Assembly (NCBI GenBank): GCA_017607445.1
Contig: JAEVHH010000007.1
Location: forward strand, 682,001-746,000
Direction of reading: 5' to 3'
Length of the DNA stretch: 64,000 nt
DNA from: Histoplasma ohiense
Taxonomy: Eukaryota; Ascomycota; Eurotiomycetes; Onygenales; Ajellomycetaceae
In this document: positions 11,129 through 23,992 of the stretch, in pieces
How positions within the stretch are numbered: the stretch's first letter is position 1
How the letters are laid out: every line of letters starts with the position of its first letter
Made by a program: the position numbers and the translations under genes
Notes under the pieces: generated by a model
What the model saw: only the letters and a program-made list of their open reading frames with translations
Told to the model about the DNA's origin: nothing
Databases searched by the model: none

Positions 11129-14100
11129 CCCCTCCCTTCCTCCAACCCCGCTCCCTGCTGCATAACGTTGCATGAGAAATAGAAATCCCTTGCCAAGTCA
11201 GGACCTTTTTTTTAAGAAAGTTATGTGTTTTTTTTTTTTTTTTTTTTTTTTTCGTCGTTCTAGGTTTGTGGGCATATTTATTTCTTGATAATTATTATTT
11301 CCAGCAATCACACGACTCCCCGCTTGACCCTAGTGCATGTTTACCCCTCCAAGGAAAAACTGTATGTAAGTTCGTGGGAATTTGCTCGAGTACATTTTTT
11401 TTTCTCTGATTGGAAGAACGGATGGCTTTGGATTGTCAGTTACCTTGCACGTATCCCACAAGTTGCAGGTCTGCATATGCGTTTGCGCACTTCTCTGAAG
11501 CAATAAAAAGTATAAGAGAAAAATATCAAAAACCCAGTTTACCATTGGCTCATGTTCTCCTCAAACCCCACCTCAGCAGCCAGTGGGGAACGAAGTATAT
11601 ACCGATCAGCAACCAACCATGCAATGGCATGGCCAGAGAAGAGAGTGAAAAGAAAAAGAGTTTTGTAAAGGGATAAGAAATAGCACATACGTGGACAGTA
11701 CATGAGATAACAGAGCAACGCCACGCTCTGATCTCTTGAACTACAAACTACAGAATACTCCATCATCCATCCGCTTTCCCCGCCATCCTGGCAATAATGC
11801 TAAAACCCCAGATCTCCCACAAAGATGGGCGTGCATGCCATAGAGTTGAACATGGGTTTGTAAACTTAGCTGGAAAACCCCCAGTCTGGGCTTAAAGCAT
11901 CTCAGCTCAGATACACATACTGCGTACATCTCAAATGCTCCGTAGCAGTGCTATCCTTATGTATTAGGTAATATTGGACCCGGGCAGGGAACATGGTTTC
12001 TAAGATTGATAGCCAGCCCCTTTTTGATCACCTCCAAAAGGAAAACCCCATGCTCGACTTTTCGTTTAACGAGAACATCCCATGTCCAACAGGAACCCCG
12101 CGGGGGGAATGGTTACATGGCCCAAAAATGCTTACTTGCATTTCGTCGTCGTCATTGTGTCGACATTGTGTCGACATGCAGGCATTGGTAAGCTTTTCTT
12201 GTTGCACACGAGGTTTAGGAACTGCAAATGTTTAACAAGCACATCTCCTGCCTATTGCGTAAGTACCGTAGATCGGCAGTTTGCAGATACAACATTTTGA
12301 AGCAACGATGAAGGTGGGTTTGAACCTAAATAATGCTCAAAGAAGACAAAGATTAAGTGTGCAGTAGCGAGAATGTGGAAAAAAAAAAAATCAATATAAA
12401 CATGAAACGTTATGAACCCTGGGGATATCGAAAAGTATGTCCTGGTGAGGTTTCTGGAAATGCTTCGATATGCTATTCATTATTGCGGGCTGCCGAACGC
12501 ACCGCACGGGGGAGAGCTCATTCAGAGAGAACTTATAAGAGAAGTAAAAGCAGCAGGTTAGAAATCTAGCTCAGTTATTCTTATATTTTTCTTTTGGGTA
12601 TATATATATGTATCTACTTCTTTCCCCCCCCTCCCCCCCCCACCCTTTGTTTCCTAATTCCCGTTTTCCTCTCCAACCTTCAAGGCAGAGTTTGAACAAC
12701 TTGATGTTATGGTTGCTCGGAAAACCCTTTGAAGACATGAAATGGTTGGTTATCAGATGGTATTGCTTATGGGTTACAGAAAGAGGGAACAGGTCGAAAC
12801 TCGGTTCGGCGTGTTGTTGCTTGATACGCGGTATTGAATCTCGGTACTTCACGCACAAGATCTAACATGGTGTATCTCGGCGAAAGATAGAGCGAGCAAT
12901 TAATGTAATTCCATGGATACTATTATTCTCTTATTCTCTTCTCTCCTGGGTTTGCTATAGAAATCGGCCGGGACACCTTTCTCTGGCTCGACTCCACCCT
13001 TTATCCTCTTCTTCCCTATCCACACTGCTCCACTGAGGACGGTTTTATCCGTTCTGGTAGCAGGTCATGACATCACAGGAACATCGAACATTCTTCCTCC
13101 GCCCCGCTTAGCATGTTCTGGGAAATAGTGAGGGCTTCCAAAACAGGATCGAAAATGGAGGTGCGTGTGTATATGGTTATTCTTTGCAACAAGTGAAAAA
13201 CAATGTATTTCTAATGTTGTCCGAATTGGCCTAAGACACTGTCCATGTGCTGACTAAGGGTTTCTATTTCTCCGTGTTCTTTTTTTTTCAATAACGTTTC
13301 AAACCACGCATCCTGAAAATGAAAATGAAAGGATACGGTAAACAAAAAACAACCCGATGCCATGAAAAACAGCAGATACTGAAACATTTACGCAAGCTGG
13401 CACCTTTTCCTCTTTCCTTCTCTTTTTGGGAGTTCGAAAGGAAAGCAGCGAGCGGAATTCAGAAAGACAAAAATATAGTCACCGCAAACCAACGAATCAA
13501 TAAGCATCATCACGATGTCGATCACGTCAGACCGGGGTCAACAACGTGATGTGACTCTCATGCGTGTGAAAGGAACCATTAACCCAAAAAAAAAAAAAAA
13601 AAAAAGGGCTTCTACCTTTTTTCCTTTCGTTGTCGCCCTGGGCTTCAGGAACTGGATCCGCCAATACGAGCTAGCTGGTGGCTCAATGTCAAAGTTGAGA
13701 CGAAGATCGACATGTTGGACTCAATCTGCTTGGGCTGGCTGGGCTGATCGAATGTGATGAGCCTATGGCACGTTGCTGGGATGGTGGCTTCTCTCATTTT
13801 TCTTTTTCTTTCGGAGAATGAAGTTATATTCCTGTACTCTCATGCTTCAATAATCGGCTTAATACTGAGGCTTGTTTTCTATTCGTCGGATGACAACAAT
13901 TTTGGCTGAGAATATTAACAAATAATGATACACAACTTTCATTGTATTTTTTTTTTGACTTCGAATAAAAAAAAAAAAAAAAACACTTTCGTTTTGCATT
14001 CGCCGTGTCCGTTCGGCCATGATACAGGACGAGAGGAGTGGAAAAACGAAAAAGAAAAATCCCCGGATCCAAACCAAAAGTGACCCGACTGGGTTACGAT

Positions 14101-17100
14101 CTCTCTCGCCCAATCACCCCTGTTTGGCTCCGCGTTGGTGCTTACCTTTATGCAAGCGCTCTGAAGGGACACAAAACCCCACACATCCGCGCGAACGAGG
14201 ATTCAAGGGACAGCTTACGAGGGACGGACAGCCGGGATCAAAGGCTAGGATCAAGGGATGGCTGCTCCAGGGACAGCGAGGGGCGTTTTCCCCAAATATG
14301 AAGAAGATCGTACTGCAAATCGTTGTCTAACGGTTGCGCCGCTGAGATCGCGATACGGTTAAAGTCTTGGAGGCAATGTGTTTGAACTGGACAAGCAGAA
14401 TTCTCCTTTGCGAGGAGAAAAGCGTGCGTGCCATTCGCCCTAATGCACAGCTCGATGTGATATCTGGTTGCATGGACAGAGATGAGATCGAGTGTCCCTA
14501 CCACCAGGGAATCCTCGAGGAGCGGGAATTTTGGGAGTTTTGCGGCTCCACACTCTAAATATTCGTTAAGTGTCATGATTATTTGGAGGGCCATTTCGAT
14601 GGTGGTGATGGTGGCTGATAGATCATGATCATGCTCTGTTCGGGGCCAGATCTTTTGGTGGAAACCATATTTTGTTCTGCCTTGGAGCCATTTTTCTTTT
14701 CTTTACTTTTTCTTTTTCCTTTCTTTACTTTTTCTTTTTTAAAGGTATCCTCTTAAATTTGCTTTGATTACGAGATTTCGGCGCAGCAAGGCCACGCTGT
14801 TCTTGATGGCCATTTCTTAGACTTCTGAATATTTTACATAGTACTTTTGAATCCAGCCCACTTCTCGGATCCTCGAGATGCCGTCCAGGAGCAAACGTTG
14901 GTAGGCACAGCTTCTGCCCACGAATTCTCTGATCAGCCTGGCAAAAGGAAATATATTTTCTTCAAGGAGAAAAGCTCTATTATTTTCACGGCAAAGTGAA
15001 GTCGTACAAACGACATGGTGCGGATTCGGGAATCACACCTATTCGTTGTGCTCTCGGGCTGTGCATATGCCTTCGCATTCTCTATGGAAATTACTCGGAG
15101 CTCGGGCTTCATTCACAAAAGTGTGGAGCCCGAATGGGAACATTATTGTTATTGTCACCCGCCAATTTTCGTTTGACTCGAAAGGGACATGCAATTAGCT
15201 CCATTTTGAGTTTGGCGGGGAGAAGAGTAGAGGTCGGTGGGCTTGTCTTTTCAATCAATAGGTGGATTGAAAGATGCACGCAAACAGAATGAACATCCCG
15301 ATTGATGGTTGACTTTGCGAGCAACTCTTCACTGAGTCGAGGTTCTAGTGTACCTGACTGTCAAGCAACTGATCCTTTGCATATTTCCTTTCCTGTTGCT
15401 CCGTCTGCCACTGAAACATCCCACACGGGAGTGAGAGAAACATTTCGTTACTTTCTTCTGCAGAAACACTTCTACAACTTTCAAACTTGCTTGCAGTATC
15501 CCCCAATGCCATGATTCTATCACCCCCACAAGCAGGATGCTCATGGGTTCCTTTCTAAAGTGCTCAAAGGTGTATTCAGGGGGACCTGAGAACCTATATA
15601 TTGTATCCCGTCATTTAAATGGAAACACGTCTTTCGAGCATTATTATTTCCCACAAATAGAATGACCATGTACTCCTTGTCCTGAAACAGAATTTATGCC
15701 TAGTTCTTCGACCTGAATAGAAATCAGACCTTGAATTTGATAGATCTCTCTGGGAAAGTACATACCGGAAAGTCAGCCTGCTAGCATTGTATATGCATCG
15801 TGGATGATTGCATGCCGCGCTCAGCATTTGTTTCTTCGAACCTCTTGGATGTTGAAGACATGTGGCTCTGCCGCATCAGTTCTCAGAGAATCTATCTCCC
15901 TTGATATTTGATTGAGCCGAGATATTTGACTAATTAAGCAATTGAAGCCCTTTTTATTTACTTGGCTCAACGAGCAAGCTTCCAATTGATATGCAGTTTG
16001 AGCAGTGCAAGCAAAATATTACAACTTGCATGACATTTGGTTTGAGAAGTGTTTTCGTTAAACAGCCTTGCTACAGAAGACGAGGGATAATGGCTTCTTG
16101 CATAGCCGGGGTGTGCCAAATTTCCCCAGTTCGACATTTGAACGATTAGATTTTTCCGATCTTGCCTATATGTCGTCAGCGGCTCCCTCCTGCAAACCAT
16201 CGAAATGGAATGAAGAATGTATATTTTAACTAATAGAAAGAAAATACTCGAGAGCACGAGTGATCCATGCTGCTGGATGTGACAGCAATATCACCAGCCG
16301 AAGCTCTCACCTTGCTTCAATGGCCTGTTCTATGACAGAACTTGAAAGATCGCTAACACGAACAAGATAATTATTCACCCCTACCTGGCACGGATGCAGG
16401 AACAGTTCCAGAGCCCATTAGTTCAGAAACACAAGGCCCTGATGGAATATTGAGCGAGGGTTTTACCCCTATAAATGAAGACGCGCTGATCAGGCGGGAA
16501 TGCGCTTACCGGGGCATCACAAAGGATGATGGCAAAACATCCTAAGTATCTATATTCTTGGAAAAGAGTTCATAATCAAACTATTCTGTAAGGTGAATCA
16601 GATATTGACCACTTCAAGCTGCTGCATCTACTGTTGGATGGTGCAAGTCATTTGCTAATTTAAGAGATGTACGACAGCTTAAATGGCCTGGCCTTCGAAA
16701 GTTGACTGCTTGAAGTTTCATTCCGGAGTACGAGAATATGCAGTCTTGAAACATCCACCCATTTTACCCCGGTTCGCGGCTATCGGTAAGCCAGATAATT
16801 TTATAGAACTTCGTTGTGACAGCTGCAATTTCATTTTAAGGTCCAGCGTGAAATCCTGTGAAACAGCTTACTAAAACTCCACCAATGCAAAGCTGGTCAT
16901 AATTCTCGTTAACAGCTCCATCTCCCATTTTCAAAGCAGCCCGATTTCAAATTTCAAACATCTGCCTTGCTTTCGCTGATTCCCCGCAGTATTTAATTTT
17001 GGCCTGTTGACTTGAAACGAGAGGCGTTGAGAGTTAGATAAGCCAATGATGGCCGAGTGCTGACCTTGAAGTATGTCGGGTACAATAAATATCGTGTCCC

Positions 17101-18001
17101 CTATTACCCAGATATGCCACGTTGAAAGCAAATCACTTACTGATTAACAGCACGGTACAGAGACACGGTTTATGTTATCCGTTGCCGATGGACCGACTAA
17201 ATTTGTACGTTTCAAGGGGCATTCATCCCTTGTTATATCCGTTCAGGTCGCCATGAGCTTGATTATCATTTCTTCAAAAAAAAAAAAAAGAAAGAAAAAA
17301 AAAAAAAGGAAGGCAGGAAAAGTTGGAAAGAAGACGAAAATCAAAAAAGGGGGGGATGATTATTCATTGCATCAAGAGTTAAGAGCAACTGGCAATATTT
17401 TGTTCTTCAAATAATGGTCGTTCGATGTTGGCCATTGCAGGGTTATGATAATCGCGAGAACGGGCTACCTAATGGTTAGATGCTGGTCATAATGTCGTGG
17501 CAGAAGCAGTCGTCAAGGCCCTGAGATGGCCAATGACCATTACTTCGCAACAGCTTAGAACACTACCCATTCCATATTTAGATATGAAAAAGTGCTCTCA
17601 GAATTGCTATCTTAAATACGTTTCCTATTTAGTTCCATCGATGATTCTAGATTCGAGAGAAAGAAGAATAGTAAAAATAATACTTCATAGTATATCTTGA
17701 ACCTGGTTTGGTGGAAGACTGGAAATAAACTTTCGGGAACGAAGCTTATTCTCAGCCTCATTATCACGTGATAAAAATCTTGTGCCACCTCATTTTCAAC
17801 ATGGAAATTGTCCTCATACAATACGTCACAGGAATCGCTCAACTACAACTGCTCGTAGTTATAGCGTTTTATTATCAGTCCTACGCATGCATACTGCAAT
17901 GAATCATTTCTTTCCTTAGTAGAAGTTCTCTTTACCTGCCTCCAACTACACTTTTCTGCCTTATATCTCCCTATCATCCAGCAAACGGCAATCTAACAAC
18001 C

Positions 18002-19612
18002 ATGGCCTTCTCGACCCCGGTCACGACCACCACCTCTCCCTCTCCCTCCCCTTCTCCCTCCCGCCCACAATCGCAGTCCCTCATAAAGCGCCCGTCCTCC
18101 GCTTCAGATGCTCTCATGATGGCCCCACCGCCCCTACCTAAACGCATCAAACGCCCCGCCACTGTCCTTGACGAAGACGAATATACCGACGCTCTGTCTC
18201 ACATCATCGCCCGTGACTTCTTCCCTGGGCTGCTTGAGACCCAAACCCAGCGAGAATACCTGGATGCCTTGGAGTCGCGCGATAAGGAGTGGATCAAGCG
18301 TGCGGGAAAGAATTTGGAGGCTGTGATGACACCACGGATCGATGCTGGTGGAAGGAGAAGTGCCAGCACTACCGCTACGAGATTCGAGAGATCGGGGAGT
18401 GCGACCCCCAAAGGAGGTAGTAAGTGGGCTGGTGGTGATACACCATTGTCTGTGGCTGGTTCGACGACCTCGATAAATTCAAGAAGTGAGGACGGGAGCA
18501 CTGCTGGTCGAGACTCCATGGTGGATGTCCGGAATATGAGCCTTTCGATGTTCCAGTCGAAATATACCAGTGAAGACAACGAGTCATTTAATAAGTTGCT
18601 TGATAAACAGAATGTCAAGAAGAGGCAGAAGTATGCGTGGATGTGGAACGGAAATAAGATTTTGACACCTCGGCAGATCGCCTTCAGGAAGCGAGAGGCA
18701 GAGAGGACGAAGAGGCTCCCTCCCCCTCCTCTTTCTTCTTCTCCCTCTTCTACTTCCCTCTCGCTCTCTGCTTCAGCGTCTGTTTCGGAAAGCGAAGGTG
18801 TCAGTAATAAAAATAACAAACAAGTTCAACTTATCACAACCGATCAAGATGCCCGCCCTGCCCAACCGGATGCCTGGGCCTCTAAGCCTGAAAACGCTCT
18901 CATGTTTATCCCATCTTCTGTCGAAGACACACACGAAACCGTTGCACAAAGGGCAGAATCTACGTCCCGCGCCGGTCCCAAACAGGTCATATACAACAAT
19001 ACTCGCGTCCAACACACCCCGCCACAACCGGATGGGAGCGCAAATAATAGCAATGCCATCCCGCCATCTCCCTCCCTCTCCGCAATCCGCGATGCAATCG
19101 CCGGCCATCCGCATTCCACCGGTTCCGAACCGAGCTACACAGGCGCAGAAACACCCCGCGTGAATGGCTATGCATTCGTAGATGAAGACGAACCAACCCC
19201 ACAACCTCCAGATGACGAGGAAAACTCCGCCTACCACCTCTCCCTCCTAAAAATGAACATCGACACCTCCAGCTCCGCAACGCCAAACCCTTTCACCATC
19301 CGCGAAAATCGTCGTCGCGAACTCCTGCACCACCGCATGGTCGAGCGTGTTGCGACTATTAAGCGCGCGGAGCGCTCAGGGAAAGATGTCCGGACGCCGG
19401 TGCCAAAGTTTCCCAGTAGCCCGATGATTGCGTTTGGGAAGACACCGGGGTCCGGTGGTCGGACACCTGGTGTTCTTGGCGGTAAGGGATTGAGTAAAGC
19501 GTCGCTGACACCGGCGGCACAGAGACTGTGGGCGGCTGTGGGGAGTATGCCGGGACGCCGGGGGGGTTCTGAGGAGGGGTCGAAGGATATGTGGACGCCG
19601 AAGAGGAAGTAG
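18002..19612 (+). CDS. ESS2/DGCR14-like nuclear splicing-associated protein
   Basis: Single-exon gene of 536 residues, full length for the Es2 family (human ESS2/DGCR14, fission yeast Bis1), nuclear proteins linked to spliceosome complexes. The family's N-terminal signature is at about residues 50-79: a basic KRIKRP segment, then VLDEDEYTDALSHIIARDFF and PGLLE. Next comes a segment with coiled-coil character (DALESRDKEWIKRAGKNLE). A central WNGNKILTPRQIAFRKRE block and the C-terminal LTPAAQRLW-type ending also fit the family. Ser/Pro-rich linkers join these blocks. The start is the first in-frame ATG, set in a CAACC-ATGG context. The stop is followed by a T-rich 3' flank that converges on the Mid1 gene. 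Confidence 0.9.
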   Translation: MAFSTPVTTTTSPSPSPSPSRPQSQSLIKRPSSASDALMMAPPPLPKRIKRPATVLDEDEYTDALSHIIARDFFPGLLETQTQREYLDALESRDKEWIKRAGKNLEAVMTPRIDAGGRRSASTTATRFERSGSATPKGGSKWAGGDTPLSVAGSTTSINSRSEDGSTAGRDSMVDVRNMSLSMFQSKYTSEDNESFNKLLDKQNVKKRQKYAWMWNGNKILTPRQIAFRKREAERTKRLPPPPLSSSPSSTSLSLSASASVSESEGVSNKNNKQVQLITTDQDARPAQPDAWASKPENALMFIPSSVEDTHETVAQRAESTSRAGPKQVIYNNTRVQHTPPQPDGSANNSNAIPPSPSLSAIRDAIAGHPHSTGSEPSYTGAETPRVNGYAFVDEDEPTPQPPDDEENSAYHLSLLKMNIDTSSSATPNPFTIRENRRRELLHHRMVERVATIKRAERSGKDVRTPVPKFPSSPMIAFGKTPGSGGRTPGVLGGKGLSKASLTPAAQRLWAAVGSMPGRRGGSEEGSKDMWTPKRK

Positions 19613-20426
19613 AATGGGGTTTTTTTTTAGGCCTTTTCTGGGCTGGTTTTAGTCTACTGTTTATTTTTTATTCTTCTCTAATTATTTACCATTTTTCCCT
19701 TCGTGGTACAGGGATGGTTGGATGGGAATCGGTTTGGAAAAGGTTGATGTACCATGTAATCGTTACCAATTAGTACTGGGCTCTATACATCTATGCGGTG
19801 TATTTATATTAGGTTATCAACGGGGTAGAGCCTTCCTATATGACTCCCTCTTATGAAATTATATGAAAAGATATGCATCTATGGCTATCTTCGTTGGAAT
19901 ATAACTTGTTAATTGATTCATGTGATGAAAGCTTCCAAATATTCTTTCCTCGTACTATCTCCATATCATACCATTTTATTTTTATATAGCTATTATGACT
20001 TAACTAACGTACAAACGTATCGTTTTATAAAACGGGCGGCGGAAGTATAGATAAAAGTCGTATGCATATGGACCTAGACCTGGAGAAGAATAGTTCTCTC
20101 AATTTCTGTGCCCAATCGTAAAACGATCACGATGAATGGAGATGAAAAATGGAGACCAAGGTAAAAAGTATAGCCAACTGCACTGTGAAATATTAATACT
20201 CCTGTTTTCAAGCAAATAGCTAAAAAAAAAAACGGGAGTAGAGAGCTTGTCATAGAAAGCCCAGGAATTATAAACATTAATAATGATCCAACCCTTTTCA
20301 ATATCTTATATCTACCACTTCTCTATTTGCATTAAAATAAAATACAAGCTTCGTTTACACCAAAATCAGCGATGAATGCTGAAATAGACCGCTAAAAAGG
20401 TAAGAAACAGCGACAAAAATTTAAAT
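19613..20426. other. Convergent intergenic region
   Basis: AT-rich spacer between the 3' ends of the ESS2-like and Mid1 genes. I see no gene. It probably holds both 3' untranslated regions and polyadenylation signals. Confidence 0.6.
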
Positions 20427-22423
20427 CTACACCATCCAAAACACCATCCAAAACCCAACAAGCCCGGCCAGCCCAAGCATGAAACTTGCCCCTACAAATC
20501 CACTGCTCCCATTCAAGAAATACGCCGCGCCAAAATAACTACAGGTAATATCGCCATTGGGACTTTTCATCCCGTAGGACTCATTCAACCACTTCCCGGT
20601 AGGGCACGAAAATCCCAGAGCAGCGGGGCAGCTTTGCACAAGCTCGTGACAGAGATCCTGGCACGGGAGAACCTCCTTATAGGGCCCCGGTTTAATCTTC
20701 TCGTCGATGAGCGGATTGCGGGATGAATTCGAGAGCACCATCTGCCGCAGCGAGTCGTCGATGGTGATGATGGTGTTGTTTGGGAACTGCTGCGCTGTGT
20801 TGCGCGGGCGAAGAAAGGGAAGGGTACTGGAATAATCGGCGCAGCGAGGTATGGTGACGGCACAGAGCCACTGTTGGTAGGCAGCTGCACAGTCTGTGCA
20901 GTTGCGGACGAGAGAGTATTGGGATTTTGCAGAGGCGTTGCAGGGGATTTGGGCGAGGGAGCGTGTGAAGTTTTTGTATAAGGTTGCCGCATAGGTGTCG
21001 TAGAAGTTTGCGAGGTCGTCGAGGGACATAGATGGATTGGATGGGACGGCGTACGCGACCTCGGAGCAGAATTCGAGGCTGTGTAAGATGGCACAGTTAT
21101 TATCTGTTTTTGGTTATAGTGTGAGCATATTGTGATGGTATGTCAGGGGACACTCCGCGCATCTATCTCATTTTCTAGGGGCTAAATCAGCGTACCTGCT
21201 TTGGTGGTAAATTTCGTGGGTCTCCAGACTTTGCCGCCGCCGCCAACAACTCCTTTGCCAGAATCGGTGGAGTTGCCTTCCATTGCTAGAAACCCGTAAT
21301 AGGATGTACTACTATTTAGGCCTCGGATATAGAACTGTTCTTTTGGTTTATGATTCTGTCCCCTGTTGGTCATGCTGACTTGTACATTATCGCCGTCCTT
21401 GCGAATTTGTGCATTGCCTTTTAGTCCACAATAGGAATTCTGTACGCCTAAAATCGACTTATCCTTCATATCATGGGCAAACATGGTAAAAGGTGGAGGA
21501 TCAAGGTTCATCCACTGCTGGTAAATTTCATCGTCAGGGCTCGCGTCGGTTGCATCCTTGGTCTGAAGCAAAGCAGATCCGCTATCACTATCGACGAAGA
21601 ATAGATAAGGGACGTTAGATTCAGCTTCATGAAATAATCGGTCAATAGACGCTGCGATCTCAAATTTGTATGAACCGAAATAGCTTTTGTCTGTTGGCGC
21701 AGATACTGAGATGTAGATGGGCCCGTCAGCATCGAGGACGGTGCTCGCGTAACCGCCATCAAAGTCTATGACTTGCAAATTTGGGACTTGAGCTCCGGGA
21801 TCTGGCTGTTGAATATCCGTAGATGGGGAAACCTTGAGCTGTAATTGTGGTGGCCCCGTGTTCTGCGAATCTGGTGTAGCATTGGACGCAGGTTGTAAGC
21901 AAGTGGTTGCAGATATATACACTCTTGTCGCTCGTTTAACTAGCGTATCATTCCGCCGCTTCAACTCCGTCCGTTCCATTAAACCATTATCTAGAAACTC
22001 CTCCCCATTAAATCCAGGGAGTCCCCGCGAAGGGCCCGACTTTGGGCCAGCCAAAGTGTCCTCAGAAATCCAAAAATAAAGCGTCGCCCCCAAATCCAAC
22101 TCTCCCTCCTCAGGAGCATTGTTCCCTAACGAAACAGCATTATTTGGAGCTCGTCGCTGGATACCAGAAACAGTACCAACAGAGGTAAGGTCAAAGTCCG
22201 GAGCCGCAATGGTCTCTGGAGCTACTCCATCAGGGCCCAGATGTAAGTCGATATCCTGCAATCGGGGATGGTTGTGGTCTTTGGATATTATTGAGTCGGC
22301 ATCAACAGCATATGCGAGACTTGGGTTCGAAAGAACGAAATAGAGGACGATGATGATGAACAGGGTGGCCGCTAGAGAGGCCGCGAAGCGCGATTGTAAG
22401 GGTGAGAGTTTCAGACACGGCAT
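20427..22423 (-). CDS. mid1: Mid1/MidA stretch-activated calcium channel subunit
   Basis: Plasma-membrane partner of the Cch1 channel, giving Ca2+ entry on stretch, mating or wall stress. Exon 1 is 22423-21196 and exon 2 is 21103-20427. The 92-bp intron (GTACGC...ACAG) splits an Asp codon. The product is about 634 residues. It has an N-terminal hydrophobic signal/anchor segment (about residues 14-35), an ectodomain with several N-x-S/T sites, and the family's Cys-rich C-terminal half (LEFCSEVAYAVP, NCTDCAAAYQQWLC, PCQDLCHELVQSCP, SCPTGKWLN), ending in a hydrophobic tail. That tail could be a membrane segment or a GPI-type signal. Order and spacing of the Cys blocks match Mid1. The gene is divergent from KIN17 across a 435-bp shared promoter. 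Confidence 0.92.
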
Positions 22424-22858
22424 CCTGGATAGGATCGTAAAGACCTGCTCTGAGAGCGATTGCGCTAGGTCCTAAGACCTGTATGTGAAATATGCAACAA
22501 CAGATGCCTATTCAAGGTAAGTCGTCCGCCCTGTGCGCATGCACCTCGTCGCATATCGAGCGGCTGAGCAGCTAGAAGCCTGCAGATTGTTGGCCTTTGG
22601 GGACAACATAAGCCAACAGAGAGGCCAACTCAAATATGGAGATATATTGCTCTTCAACACACGGTTCTCTCAAACACCTCCTGCAAGTCGCCGGCTGTCG
22701 GATGAACATAATTCCGCTACCAAATCCCCGTGACTAAGCCGTCGCCACCTAGTTTAAGTGACTACATGTTTTACGGAAGCCCTTCTCCCCAGGGATTCAA
22801 AGGAGAGCCAAAGATAAAATAGAACGAGGCTGAAGGCACAGAAGCCATCTAGCCCACC
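22424..22858. promoter_or_regulatory. Shared divergent promoter of mid1 and KIN17 genes
   Basis: The 435 bp between the two ATG codons must contain both promoters and both 5' leaders. I see no TATA box or known operator that I would name. The length is short compared with the multi-kilobase spacers elsewhere in the window. Confidence 0.6.
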
Positions 22859-23992
22859 ATGCCTCGAGCAGAAGTCGGCAGCACAAAGTACCTAAGCAAC
22901 AAGCTCAAGTCCAAAGGCCTCCAACGTCTGCGATGGTACTGCCAGGTTTGCGAGCGGCAGATGCGCGACGAGAACGGCTTCAAATGCCACACGCAGTCAG
23001 AATCACACGTGCGCCAAATGCTGCTTGTCGGCGAGGACCCGCGCAAATACATCCAGCAATATTCCAATGAGTTCCTGTCCGACTTCCTCAAGCAGCTCCG
23101 CACCAGCCACGGTGAGAAGGCCATCAATATCAACCACTTCTACCAGGAATACATCGCCAATAAAGAGCACATACACATGAATGCCACGCGTTGGCCGAGC
23201 CTGACGGAATTTGCGAAATACCTTGGTCGTGAGGGGATTTGTAGGGTTGAGGAGGGGGAGAAGGGAATTTTTATTTCGTGGATTGATAATAGCCCTGACG
23301 CGCTGAGGAGACAAGATGCGTTGAGGAAGAAGGAGATGCAGGATCGTGGCGACGAGGAAAGGGAGCGGAGGATGATTGAGGAGCAGGTGCGCCGGGCGCA
23401 GAGGGATAGGGAAATTGCAGGGAGGGAGCCTCCGCAGAAGGATGATGCGGATGTGGCACCGAAAGAGTGGCAGCCGACTGAAGGGGAGAAGATAAAATTG
23501 AACTTTGCGTCGTCTAAGGGAGCTGCTTCCTCTTTATCCACTTCTGCATCCCCAGCCCCAGTGGACACAACCTCACCCGCACTCACGCCCGGGCCCGCGC
23601 ACGCTCCTACACCAGGCGACAGGAACGGCGAACAATCCCCAGCACAAAATTCATCTCCATCCTCAATACCATCAACTACAACACCCGCACCGCCAATGAC
23701 GAACCAATCAACATTACCGACGACAGCATCAGCCACACAATCTGACCGATCATCAACATCCCTCAAGGTGGGCACCGCAACCTCAAAGCCCAAAAACGTC
23801 TTCGCTGCAGCGTCCAAGAAGAATGCTCTTGCAGCAGCTACAAAGAAGAAAAAGGTAGAAGCACCTTCAAAACCACTCACGGCCACTGAGCGCATCATGA
23901 AGGAGGATATGGAGCGTAAGCGCTCTAGAGAGGAGCGGTCTAAGGGGTTTAATAATGGTGGGATTAATTTTAAGAAGCAGAAGATTGCATGA
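22859..23992 (+). CDS. KIN17 DNA/RNA-binding zinc-finger protein
   Basis: Single exon, 377 residues. KIN17 proteins are nuclear nucleic-acid-binding factors linked to DNA replication/repair and to splicing. The C2H2 finger is at C28-x2-C31 ... H44-x5-H50. It is followed by the conserved winged-helix Kin17 domain to about residue 160 (KYIQQYSNEFLSDFLKQLR, HFYQEYIANKEHIHMNATRW, GICRVEEGEKGIFISWIDN). A charged coiled-coil segment (about 165-195) leads into a long Ser/Thr/Pro-rich linker and a basic C-terminus with a likely nuclear signal. The C-terminal KOW/SH3-like domains of the animal protein are absent, as I would expect for fungal members. The ATG is the first in frame, in a CACC-ATGC context. 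Confidence 0.93.
   Translation: MPRAEVGSTKYLSNKLKSKGLQRLRWYCQVCERQMRDENGFKCHTQSESHVRQMLLVGEDPRKYIQQYSNEFLSDFLKQLRTSHGEKAININHFYQEYIANKEHIHMNATRWPSLTEFAKYLGREGICRVEEGEKGIFISWIDNSPDALRRQDALRKKEMQDRGDEERERRMIEEQVRRAQRDREIAGREPPQKDDADVAPKEWQPTEGEKIKLNFASSKGAASSLSTSASPAPVDTTSPALTPGPAHAPTPGDRNGEQSPAQNSSPSSIPSTTTPAPPMTNQSTLPTTASATQSDRSSTSLKVGTATSKPKNVFAAASKKNALAAATKKKKVEAPSKPLTATERIMKEDMERKRSREERSKGFNNGGINFKKQKIA

Larger units (their letters stand above)
5073..18001. other. About 13 kb without a supportable gene
   Basis: This stretch lies between the CRIB gene (minus) and the ESS2-like gene (plus), which point away from each other. I found no frame with recognisable domains and no tRNA. It contains many microsatellites and homopolymer runs (listed separately), T runs at 8042-8063 and 11228-11252, and repeated TGTAC/TACATGTA words. 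It is not notably AT-rich throughout, unlike the 29.5-47 kb island. It may hold long 5' leaders, regulatory DNA or noncoding transcripts, but none can be shown from sequence alone. Confidence 0.55.

Noticed and set aside
14238..14594. Minus-strand open frame of 118 codons with fairly natural amino-acid composition
   Set aside because: No recognised domain, no credible partner exons nearby and no sign of conservation. It could be chance or an orphan gene, so it was not annotated.
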